Assembly (NCBI RefSeq): GCF_014697475.1
Contig: NZ_JACJRV010000039.1
Coordinates: forward strand, 1 to 62,809
Length of the DNA stretch: 62,809 nt
Direction of reading: 5' to 3'
Source: Nostoc sp. FACHB-152
Lineage (GTDB): Bacteria; Cyanobacteriota; Cyanobacteriia; Cyanobacteriales; Nostocaceae
A program made the translations under genes and the position numbers. Shown here in pieces: positions 47,485 through 55,389 of the stretch (the stretch's first letter is position 1; each line of letters opens with the position of its first letter). The notes under the pieces were generated by a model that worked only from the letters and a program-made list of their open reading frames with translations, was not told where the DNA came from and searched no databases.

Positions 47485-47738
47485 TGTCTCATCGATTTGG
47501 CATATTCAATAATTAAATAATTACGAAAATATTAAATTTTGATACACAAAGCAGACACCAGAGGAGAAGTCTGAAAATGGCAAACACTTATGGTGTCAGG
47601 TTTAGCAACAATTACAACAAAAGTTTTTAACTTTTAACAAAGTCACAGCTACTTTACAAACACAGTATAAAGAATTGGCAGCATTGAGAAAAGAAAGTCA
47701 ACAATAACCATAGCTGAACTAGGAGGTTTGCTATCTCT

Positions 47739-50300
47739 ATGCAACCAATTCGCACATTCAATGTTTCACCCTCGCTACCGCAACGCCTGGAACCACTGCG
47801 GCGACTGGCGTATAACCTGCACTGGGATTGGAATGTTGAAACTAAAGATTTATTTCGCCGTTTAGACCCCGATTTGTGGGAGTCTAGTCGTCATAACCCA
47901 GTGTTAATGCTGGGTACTATCTCTCAAGCACGGCTGTTGGAAGTGGTAGAAGATGACGGCTTTCTAGCACAAATGGATCGCGCCGCGCGTCAGTTAGATG
48001 ATTATCTGCAAGAGCGCACTTGGTATCATAAACAACGCAGCCAAAAGCCCAAAGAATGCTTTGCTTATTTCTCGGCAGAATTTGGACTAGTAGACTGTTT
48101 ACCTATTTATTCTGGTGGCTTAGGCGTTCTAGCAGGTGATCATCTAAAATCTGCCAGCGACTTAGGGCTGCCATTAGTGGGTGTAGGCTTGTTGTATCAA
48201 CAAGGGTATTTTGCCCAATACCTCAACGCTGATGGTTGGCAACAAGAACGCTATCCCATCAACGATTTTTATAATATGACCTTGCACCTAGAGCGCAATC
48301 CTGATGGTTCAGAATTGCAAATAGCTGTGCAGTATCCCGGACGCAAGGTATACGCCAGAGTTTGGCGGGTACAGGTGGGCGTAGTTCCCTTGTATATGTT
48401 GGACACCAATATTGAACCCAACAATCCTTACGACCACGACATCACAGACCAGCTGTATGGTGGTGATATCGATATGCGTATCCACCAAGAAATCATGCTA
48501 GGGATTGGTGGTGTACAAATGCTCAAAGCGTTGGGATATGATGTCACAGCCTACCACATGAATGAAGGTCACGCCGCCTTCTCCGCTTTAGAGCGTATCC
48601 GCATCCTGATTCAAGAACAGGGATTAAGTTACGCGGAAGCTAAACAGGTAGTAATGTCTAGCAACATCTTTACTACCCATACACCAGTACCAGCAGGTAT
48701 TGACTTGTTCCCTCCCGATAAAATGTTGTATTACCTTGGGTACTACGCAGATATCTTTGGCTTGCCCAAGGAGGAATTTTTAGGGCTGGGAAGAGAAAAT
48801 ACTGGTGATTTATCCGGGCCATTCAGTATGGCAGTGCTGGCGTTGAAGATGGCTAGTTTTTCTAACGGTGTGGCACAGCTGCATGGTGTGGTGTCGCGGC
48901 AAATGTTCCAAGGTTTGTGGAAAAAAGTACCAGTTCAAGAAGTACCAATTGCTGCTATTACTAACGGTGTTCACGCCCGGAGTTGTGTTGCTAAATCAAC
49001 GCAAGAATTGTACGATCGCTACTTAGGGCCAAACTGGTCATCCGCACCACCCGATAACCAACTGTGGGAACGGATGGAGGCAATTCCCGATGAGGAATTA
49101 TGGCGCAATCACGAACGCTGTCGCCTAGACATGGTGTTGTACGTGCGGGATCATCTAGTCAAGCATTTACGCGATCGCGGTGCTTCTCCTTCAGAAATTG
49201 CCCAAGCCCAAGAAGTTTTAGATCCCAATGTTTTGACAATTGGCTTTGCCCGTCGGTTCGCTACCTATAAACGTGCTACCCTCTGGATGCGCGATTTAAA
49301 ACGCATTCAACGCATTTTACTCGGTGATAAAAACCGCAAAGTTCAATTTGTGATCGCTGGTAAAGCCCACCCCAAAGATATTCCTGGTAAAGAACTCATT
49401 CGTGAAATAAATCATTTTATCCGCGAACACCATTTAGAAAAACAGGTAGTTTTTGTTCCTAACTACGATATTCATATATCCCGGTTGATGGTTGCAGGTT
49501 GCGATATCTGGTTAAATACACCCCGTCGCCCACGTGAAGCTTCCGGTACTAGCGGGATGAAAGCCGCTATGAATGGATTACCCAATTTAAGTGTTCTTGA
49601 TGGTTGGTGGGATGAAGCTGATTATGTCCGCACCGGATGGGCAATTGGACAGGGCGAAAATTACGAAGATCCCAATTACCAGGATGATATAGAAGCCAAT
49701 GCTCTCTATGATTTGTTAGAGAAGGAAGTTGTGCCGCTATTTTATGACCGAGATGTCGATGGTTTACCCCGGCGTTGGGTTGCCAAAATGAAAGATGCCA
49801 TTCGCTTAAACTGTCCATTCTTTAATACAGCGCGGATGGTACGCGATTATGCACAAAGGGCTTATTTCCCAGCCAGCGATCGCTGTCATACTTTAATTGC
49901 TGATAATTACGCCCCAGCTAAAGAATTAGCCGCTTGGAAAGCCAATCTCAGCGAAAATTGGTTTAACATCAAAATCAAAGATATTGATGTCTCCGCCAGT
50001 GCAGATATTGAGGTTAACCAAACCGTAGCCGTCAAATCAAAAATTGACTTAGCAACTTTGACTAACGATGATGTGCAAGTTGAACTTTACCAAGGTTCGA
50101 TCGATGCCAATGGTGATATCGTCAATGCTGTGCCAGTAGTGATGGATTACCAAGGGCAAGATAGCCAAGGTTTGAGTATGTACACTGCTGATATCATCTA
50201 CACTACCTCTGGTTTGCAAGGCTTGTCTTTGCGCGTGTTACCTAAACATCCGCACTTGTCTAGCCCTTATGAGCCAAGGTTGATTGCTTGGGCTGAGTGA
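47739..50300 (+). CDS. glgP: Alpha-glucan (glycogen) phosphorylase
   Basis: The enzyme releases glucose-1-phosphate from glycogen with pyridoxal phosphate as cofactor. At 853 residues it is the shorter GlgP/MalP-like form with an N-terminal DUF3417 segment (LRRLAYNLHWDWNVETKDLF). Landmarks: AYFSAEFGLVDCLPIYSGGL, AYHMNEGHAAFSALERIR, GFARRFATYKRATLW, IAGKAHPKD, and the PLP-lysine region EASGTSGMKAAMNGLPNLSV (Lys about 607). A good ribosome site, AGGAGG, lies about 13 bases before the ATG. In cyanobacteria it mobilises glycogen in the dark or under stress. Confidence 0.96.
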   Translation: MQPIRTFNVSPSLPQRLEPLRRLAYNLHWDWNVETKDLFRRLDPDLWESSRHNPVLMLGTISQARLLEVVEDDGFLAQMDRAARQLDDYLQERTWYHKQRSQKPKECFAYFSAEFGLVDCLPIYSGGLGVLAGDHLKSASDLGLPLVGVGLLYQQGYFAQYLNADGWQQERYPINDFYNMTLHLERNPDGSELQIAVQYPGRKVYARVWRVQVGVVPLYMLDTNIEPNNPYDHDITDQLYGGDIDMRIHQEIMLGIGGVQMLKALGYDVTAYHMNEGHAAFSALERIRILIQEQGLSYAEAKQVVMSSNIFTTHTPVPAGIDLFPPDKMLYYLGYYADIFGLPKEEFLGLGRENTGDLSGPFSMAVLALKMASFSNGVAQLHGVVSRQMFQGLWKKVPVQEVPIAAITNGVHARSCVAKSTQELYDRYLGPNWSSAPPDNQLWERMEAIPDEELWRNHERCRLDMVLYVRDHLVKHLRDRGASPSEIAQAQEVLDPNVLTIGFARRFATYKRATLWMRDLKRIQRILLGDKNRKVQFVIAGKAHPKDIPGKELIREINHFIREHHLEKQVVFVPNYDIHISRLMVAGCDIWLNTPRRPREASGTSGMKAAMNGLPNLSVLDGWWDEADYVRTGWAIGQGENYEDPNYQDDIEANALYDLLEKEVVPLFYDRDVDGLPRRWVAKMKDAIRLNCPFFNTARMVRDYAQRAYFPASDRCHTLIADNYAPAKELAAWKANLSENWFNIKIKDIDVSASADIEVNQTVAVKSKIDLATLTNDDVQVELYQGSIDANGDIVNAVPVVMDYQGQDSQGLSMYTADIIYTTSGLQGLSLRVLPKHPHLSSPYEPRLIAWAE

Positions 50301-50370
50301 ACTAGGGAATAGGGAGTAGGGAATAGGGAAAAGAAACCTATAGCGAGATTTTCCCTTTTCTCCCTGTCCC

Positions 50371-51162
50371 CTAACCCGTTTCCTCTTTCCACTCTCCACT
50401 CCCCACTCTCTGAGGAATGACAATGTAACCTGTAGTGCGATCGCCTAATACGAGGTTACGTTGTTCACCCCAATACCACCAGTGGGCGGCTACATAAGCG
50501 CAGATTAAACTGTCTAGTTTGTCTTCGATGGCTTTAAGGGCTGCACCTGTAAGACTCAATTGGGTGAAAGAATTCTCGTTAAGGCCGCAGGGGAGCAGGT
50601 TTTGCGGTTCCTGGATGAATTTCAGACTAGGTTCAAGACTAGGTAAAACTTCGAGAATATATTGATAGAGTTTGATTAATTCTAGGCGACGCTCATTGAT
50701 GCGTCCTTTTTTATATTTAAGGATGCGTTGTAAACCAAATAAATGCACGATCGCCGGATGGGGAAAAACTTCTATTTGATATCTGCCCCTTTTTTTGGGT
50801 TCGATAGTAGGTGCGTGAACAAAACCACGAGATTCTAATTGGAAGCCAAAGTTAATTGTGCGATCGGCAAAAGCTAAATTTTGATTCGCTGGGTAGCAGC
50901 CAGCATGATATTTACCAAAAAATTTATGGCTGAGTTTATCGGGGAGGCGGCTACCTGTGGCGTTGGGGATCAGAGTTGGCGCATCCACTGCAATGATTGC
51001 GGGTTCCTCTGGTTTTACCCAGGTATCTATCCAAGCGAGAATATCTGCGATCTCTTCTTTACGATCTAAATCAGCTAATTGTAGCTGTCCTTCTATTAAT
51101 TCTAAACAGCATAAACCACTTGGTTGCGATTTCCACCCTAAATCAATGCCGATAAATTTCAT
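50371..51162 (-). CDS. DUF429-family protein
   Basis: Begins MKFIGIDLGWKSQPSGLCCL, followed by IIAVDAPTLIPNATGSR, FFGKYHAGCYPANQN, YQIEVFPHPAIVHLFGL and AIEDKLDSLICAYVAAHWWY, the RNase H-like fold pattern of DUF429 (acidic residues in IDLG, VDAP and the ExxD near the end). A predicted nuclease-like fold; activity is not established. The last dozen residues (RVGSGEWKEETG) are encoded by TCCACTCTCCACTCCCC-type low-complexity sequence after the natural-looking end YIVIPQ, so the stop codon seems supplied by intergenic repeat. Confidence 0.85.
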   Translation of the reverse strand: MKFIGIDLGWKSQPSGLCCLELIEGQLQLADLDRKEEIADILAWIDTWVKPEEPAIIAVDAPTLIPNATGSRLPDKLSHKFFGKYHAGCYPANQNLAFADRTINFGFQLESRGFVHAPTIEPKKRGRYQIEVFPHPAIVHLFGLQRILKYKKGRINERRLELIKLYQYILEVLPSLEPSLKFIQEPQNLLPCGLNENSFTQLSLTGAALKAIEDKLDSLICAYVAAHWWYWGEQRNLVLGDRTTGYIVIPQRVGSGEWKEETG

Positions 51163-51213
51163 AACTCATACCATTTTGGATTAGAGTAGCAGGAACCATA
51201 AATATACAAAAAT

Positions 51214-51271
51214 AAACACAGATATAGATGTGTACCCTGCCAAACGCCGCTATACATCTATATCTATGTTT
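51214..51271. repeat. Long imperfect hairpin
   Basis: AAACACAGATATAGATGTGT with its final A (51214-51234) pairs with TATACATCTATATCTATGTT and T (51251-51271) at 19 of 21 positions around a 16-base loop. It lies upstream of the DUF429 gene, next to a family-2 MITE. Confidence 0.7.
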
Positions 51272-51283
51272 ACCTGTAGTTTT

Positions 51284-51381
51284 ATATAGCAAACCGTGTA
51301 GGAGATCCAAACAAATCTGTTGCCAGATTGCCTATCGCCTGCCTTCACGACTAGTTTGTCAATTAAATAGGATTGCTATAT
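51284..51381 (+). repeat. MITE-like element family 2, copy C (98 bp)
   Basis: TATAGCAAACCGTGTAGGAG at the start, ATCCAAACAAATCTGTTGCC, a variable GCCTATCGCCTGCC centre, then ACGACTAGTTTGTCAATTAA and ATAGGATTGCTATA: nearly identical to 13755-13852. Confidence 0.85.
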
Positions 51382-51596
51382 GCGAGATCTAGTCTGATGC
51401 AAGAGGTTTAAAGGATCAGCTTCAAAGTCTCCTGCTGTCTGACTATTATCAGTAGGTCGGATGAGTTTACTAGTGAAGCGATCGCTCCTACAGCCTTGTT
51501 TAAGGGTGAGTGAAACGGTCAGTTTGGCCATTGTGGTTTTCCACGACTAGGCTATCTTCATAGCTAACCGCTCTACTCAGCCTTAATTTCAACTTA

Positions 51597-51637
51597 GGTG
51601 AGAATGATATCACTAGCACCTAGTGTTACTCCACCTG
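51597..51637 (-). pseudogene. Second copy of the RTX protein tail
   Basis: Just past the stop codon of the RTX-type gene, and out of its frame, the minus strand reads GGVTLGASDIILT and a TAA stop. This parallels the real C-terminus GGPIPSANDIIL. It looks like the last codons of a duplicated or earlier version of the gene. Confidence 0.6.
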
Positions 51638-52849
51638 CTAGAGGATGATATCATTGGCACTTGGTATTGGCCCACCTGTAAATTGAATCTCAAAGTCTGG
51701 ACTTGTAGTGCCAAAGAGATTTGCTTGCAACAATCCGTCTTGGAATCGCACTTGCCCAACTGCATTAAAGCTTCCAGAGCCAATGAACACGAGCGTTCCG
51801 TTATAGAGTGTTCCTAAATCGATTTTATCAACACCAGTAGTGAAGTCTGTGATGGTATCACGGGAATTTGCACCAACTTGTGACTGACTGGCAGAAGTGT
51901 AGACAAATCTATCTGCTCCACCTCCACCTGTCAGGATATCTCGGTTCTGTCCACCTATCAGCACATCATTGCCAGATCCACCACTGAGAGTGTCGTTGCC
52001 AGATCTGCCATTGAGAGTGTCGTTGCCAGCTCCTCCATCGAGATTATCGTAGGCAGAGCCTCCATTGAGATTATCGTTGCCATCATCTCCAAACCCAGAG
52101 ATTGCTGTGTTTGTACCACTAGCATCCAACCTATCGTTTCCTACACCACCTCTAAAAGTCACAGCACTTACGCTAGTTCCTCCTAGATTGCCAACGACAA
52201 GGCTATCATCGCCTCCTAACCCATTAATCTCGAAACTTTCTGCACCATTGACTGTTAGGGTAAATGGAACTAAATTCAGCCGTTGAAATATGGCGTTACT
52301 ACCATTTCTCTGTAAGCTGAATTGGTCGCCCGCAGGCGCACCATTGACCTCAACGATGTCGTAGCCAGCCCCACCATTGATGATGTCGCTGCCGTCACCG
52401 TTATTCCAAATTAGTCGGTCGTTGCCATCCCCACCATTGAATGTGTCACTACCAGTATTGCCAACTAGGGTATCGTTGCCAGATCCGCCATTGAGTCTGT
52501 CGTTGCCTGCTCCACCATTGAGTCTGTCGTTGCCAGATCCGCCATCGAGAGTATCACTTGCAGACCCACCAGTGAGAGTATCGTTACCCCCATCGCCAAA
52601 GGCTGTGATTTTGATGGTTGTACCACTACCATTAAAGCTATCGCTTCCTGCACCGCCTCTAAATGTAGTACCAGAAGAAGAAGAAGAAGAAATTGACAAA
52701 GAAGAAGAAGACGACGAAGAAGACGAAGACGAAGAAACAGAAGAAGAAGAAACAGAAGAAGTAACAACATTACTTCCTCCTCCTTGCTTTTCGGCCTCTG
52801 CTACTACGTCTTTTATAAATTTATCTATATCGAAATCGTCTAGTGCCAT
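51638..52849 (-). CDS. RTX/hemolysin-type calcium-binding protein with poly-Ser linker
   Basis: After MALDDFDIDKFIKDVVAEAE and a Ser-rich stretch of about 30 residues (about 29-60) come two blocks of nonapeptide GGxGxDxLx repeats (GGSGNDRLNGGAGNDRLNGG and similar, about 85-150 and 230-305), which bind calcium in a parallel beta-roll. The C-terminal block FVYTSASQSQVGANSRDTIT, DFTTGVDKIDL, is the serralysin-type tail seen in type I-secreted proteins. No N-terminal signal peptide, consistent with type I export. A strong ribosome site (AGGAGA) precedes the ATG. Role unknown: surface or extracellular protein is likely. A duplicated tail lies just downstream. Confidence 0.9.
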   Translation of the reverse strand: MALDDFDIDKFIKDVVAEAEKQGGGSNVVTSSVSSSSVSSSSSSSSSSSSLSISSSSSSGTTFRGGAGSDSFNGSGTTIKITAFGDGGNDTLTGGSASDTLDGGSGNDRLNGGAGNDRLNGGSGNDTLVGNTGSDTFNGGDGNDRLIWNNGDGSDIINGGAGYDIVEVNGAPAGDQFSLQRNGSNAIFQRLNLVPFTLTVNGAESFEINGLGGDDSLVVGNLGGTSVSAVTFRGGVGNDRLDASGTNTAISGFGDDGNDNLNGGSAYDNLDGGAGNDTLNGRSGNDTLSGGSGNDVLIGGQNRDILTGGGGADRFVYTSASQSQVGANSRDTITDFTTGVDKIDLGTLYNGTLVFIGSGSFNAVGQVRFQDGLLQANLFGTTSPDFEIQFTGGPIPSANDIIL

Positions 52850-53868
52850 GATTAGGTTCTCCTGATTTGCTATCCTTGAAAGACTATCAAGTTTATTAGG
52901 TACTAATAGCTTTAGTAGTACCTAATAAACTTGAAATATTTTAAAAAATTTCCTACTGGAAATGTAGGCTTGGCTGATTCAAAAAGCAGTCATAGCTAAC
53001 AGCATTTATTTGCTTGGTAGCTGTATAATAAACACTACCATTGTCAACTTCGCCTGACAATTCTTATGCATCAAATTTTGGGAATTTTTCTTATTTCCAG
53101 CGTGTACCTGGATAATAAATGAAAAAGATAGGAATTAAATCGACACAGTTAGCAAAATACTATTTATCTTTCTGAGAATCGATAATGCTTAAATATGAGC
53201 TTTATTTATTCCGCCCATATCTTGGCTAACTCCCCTATAGAAGACCTACTTGTAAGTTTATATAAAACTACGAAAAATCATCCACTTAGATTGTAACTTT
53301 TTATAAACTCTATGCATCAATTGAATAATAATCTAGTTTTGACGAAAATGTATAATATTAACTGTTTAAGATCAAGTCATGAGGACTATAATCTTTCACT
53401 TTCTCTTGCGCGCTCCACGTAGCATTGTTTTACTTTTATATTCAGCATCTGCAATATTGTATTCACTGTTATTTTGACAATTAAGAAAACCTGTAATTTT
53501 CTAAATAGCTACAAAACTTATCTTTATTTGTTATGAGATTTTTTTTAATCGTTAATTGTTATTTATTTAACTTCGGTAGTGTAATTTATCTGCAAAAACT
53601 TGGAGCGAGTATTCTAATTTTATTATACTGTTTAACTGGATAAAATATGTTAATTATTTAGTTCTAAGCATCTGATAATTTATATTATTTATATAAAAAT
53701 AGGACAAATTTAAGTTTAATAACTTTGCCATTATATAGATACGATCGCATATCAGTTTAGTTATAAAAGTGATTATTAAAAATTGAACTTGCTCAATTTC
53801 AATTTTTAGGGAATTAAATCATATCACCACTTAATAAATTTAGTCTATTTTGTAACTTCGGTAGGAAA
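52850..53868. other. AT-rich kilobase without genes
   Basis: About 1 kb with no credible open reading frame on either strand and no structured repeat apart from a hairpin formed by TACTAATAGCTTTAG-type sequence near 52900-52930 (AAGTTTATTAGGTACTA paired with TAGTACCTAATAAACTT), which could end transcription or overlap the RTX promoter. The sequence is strongly AT-rich. Confidence 0.55.
52889..52933. repeat. Perfect long inverted repeat upstream of the RTX gene
   Basis: CAAGTTTATTAGGTACTA is followed after a short ATAGCTTTAG loop by TAGTACCTAATAAACTTG, its exact complement: an 18-base-arm stem. It sits 40-84 bases before the RTX start codon on the opposite strand, so it would form in the leader RNA or be a binding site. 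Confidence 0.75.
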
Positions 53869-54609
53869 TTATGAGCTATAATGCTCTTGAATTGCCAAGC
53901 TTGCTGTTAAAAATGCTTCTTGCTTGCCTTGTGCAGAATATGGACATCTTGCTTTTTGATAATCTGTAATTGCCGCTTGATTATTGCCTAATTTACTTTG
54001 CAGATTTACCCGATGAAAATAAGTATCTACTTGCCCATTGTTTATAACAATTGCTTTGTTGTAGTTCACCATCGTTTGTTGATTGTGGCCAAGTTGATAG
54101 TTAGCAATATCTCTGTTTGTATAGCTGTCGCTATCTTCAGGAGAAAGTTGAATTGCTTGAGTATAATTCTCTCTAGCTTTTGGGTAACTTTTTGAAGCCT
54201 CATCAGCTTTGCCTTGCTGATTATAGATATAAGAAAAAGAGGGATTTTGCTTTATAGCGATTATGTCGTCTTTGATCGCTGCTTTATAATCTCCAAGTTG
54301 GCTGCTAAGATTAGCACGATATAAATAGGCTCTATCGTGATCTTTGTCGAGTTGGATGACTTGAGCGATATCTTTCAAAACCTCTCCATAGTCTGGTTTA
54401 TGCCGTTTCTCCAGCCCTTGGTTTACAAAGCTTTCCACCTGAATCGACTGGAGTAAGGGTACTAGAGTTGAAGAAGGTTTAGTGGTAGTACTCGCTGGAG
54501 AAGAATGATGATGTTGGGCGATCGCTGGTATAATTTGGAGACTGACAAGTAAAGCACCTATGAGGCTGGCTAGTCCCCATGTGGCAATCTTTTTTAACAG
54601 ACGGCGCAT
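53869..54609 (-). CDS. Secreted TPR-repeat protein
   Basis: A signal peptide (about residues 1-31; LASLIGALLVSLQIIPAIAQ) is followed by a His/Ser/Thr linker and four or five tetratricopeptide repeats (for example DHDRAYLYRANLSSQLGDYK, AAIKDDIIAIKQNPS and DSYTNRDIANYQLGHNQQ). Some consensus glycines and alanines are replaced, so the repeats look diverged. It is likely a periplasmic protein-interaction module. The long flanking gaps (1019 and about 780 bases) leave its context unclear. Confidence 0.82.
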   Translation of the reverse strand: MRRLLKKIATWGLASLIGALLVSLQIIPAIAQHHHSSPASTTTKPSSTLVPLLQSIQVESFVNQGLEKRHKPDYGEVLKDIAQVIQLDKDHDRAYLYRANLSSQLGDYKAAIKDDIIAIKQNPSFSYIYNQQGKADEASKSYPKARENYTQAIQLSPEDSDSYTNRDIANYQLGHNQQTMVNYNKAIVINNGQVDTYFHRVNLQSKLGNNQAAITDYQKARCPYSAQGKQEAFLTASLAIQEHYSS

Positions 54610-55389
54610 AGTTTTACTGGATGATTTGATTAGGTCAAAAACTACTGTGGCTTAATCTTCTGGCAAAACATAGTCCAACTGAGGTCAGCTGTTGCTTGTA
54701 CTGGTAGAAATGCAGTAGAAAAGCAGCTACTAATACTACTCTAACGAACTTTTTCTACATAGATTGTTTTGCCCTGTGATCTTCAACATTACTCTGAACA
54801 ATGCTCTCGTCTGTCCAAATCTACATCCTCTTTGCTTTCAGATTTAGCTTCTATATATATCTATAGATAGAGGTATGTTCATTAACTTAATGCATAGTTC
54901 TTACGATCTATAGAAGGGATGCTGGCAGAGGCTTTGCTGAAACTTTAACAACTTCAAGCTGATTGATTATATCGTTGTCTTCGGAAATCGTATTGTGACA
55001 GTAGGTTATGTACTTACCAACTGAAAACCTAAGGGAAGCATAAAAAATTACCAGCACGCTCCTAGCTTCAGGGCTACTCATCAAGTTATGCGGCTTACTT
55101 TCATGTCTCTCTTGGTAGATGGCAAATTTTGAAAGCAGAAATCATAAAAAAACGTCAAGAATTACGAAAAAAAAGTCATACATTAAAAACTAAGCAAACA
55201 CAGCATTGTTAGTGGGTTGTGTCTGTTTAGAATCGTTAATTTCCCTTGAACAAGCTCACTAAACTGATAGAAAGATAGTGCGGCTAAGGTTGCTTATTGA
55301 TCAAAAAAAATTAATATTTGTCAGGAGAGTTTTTGTAACATTTTCTAGGATAAGAGTAGATAATTTGAAAATTTCATCTTGAATTGCTT
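54610..55389. other. Gap of about 780 bases between divergent genes
   Basis: No convincing gene. A short frame around 55010-55200 (reading LKAEIIKKRQELRKKSHTLK) is too short to support. The region must contain the promoters of the TPR protein and the M16 peptidase, which diverge from it. Confidence 0.5.

Noticed and set aside
52377-52865. 162-codon plus-strand frame with Pro/Leu repeats and a long Glu/Asp tract
   Set aside because: It is the antisense shadow of the GGxGxDxL repeats and Ser tract of the RTX-type gene, which has the ribosome site and family match.
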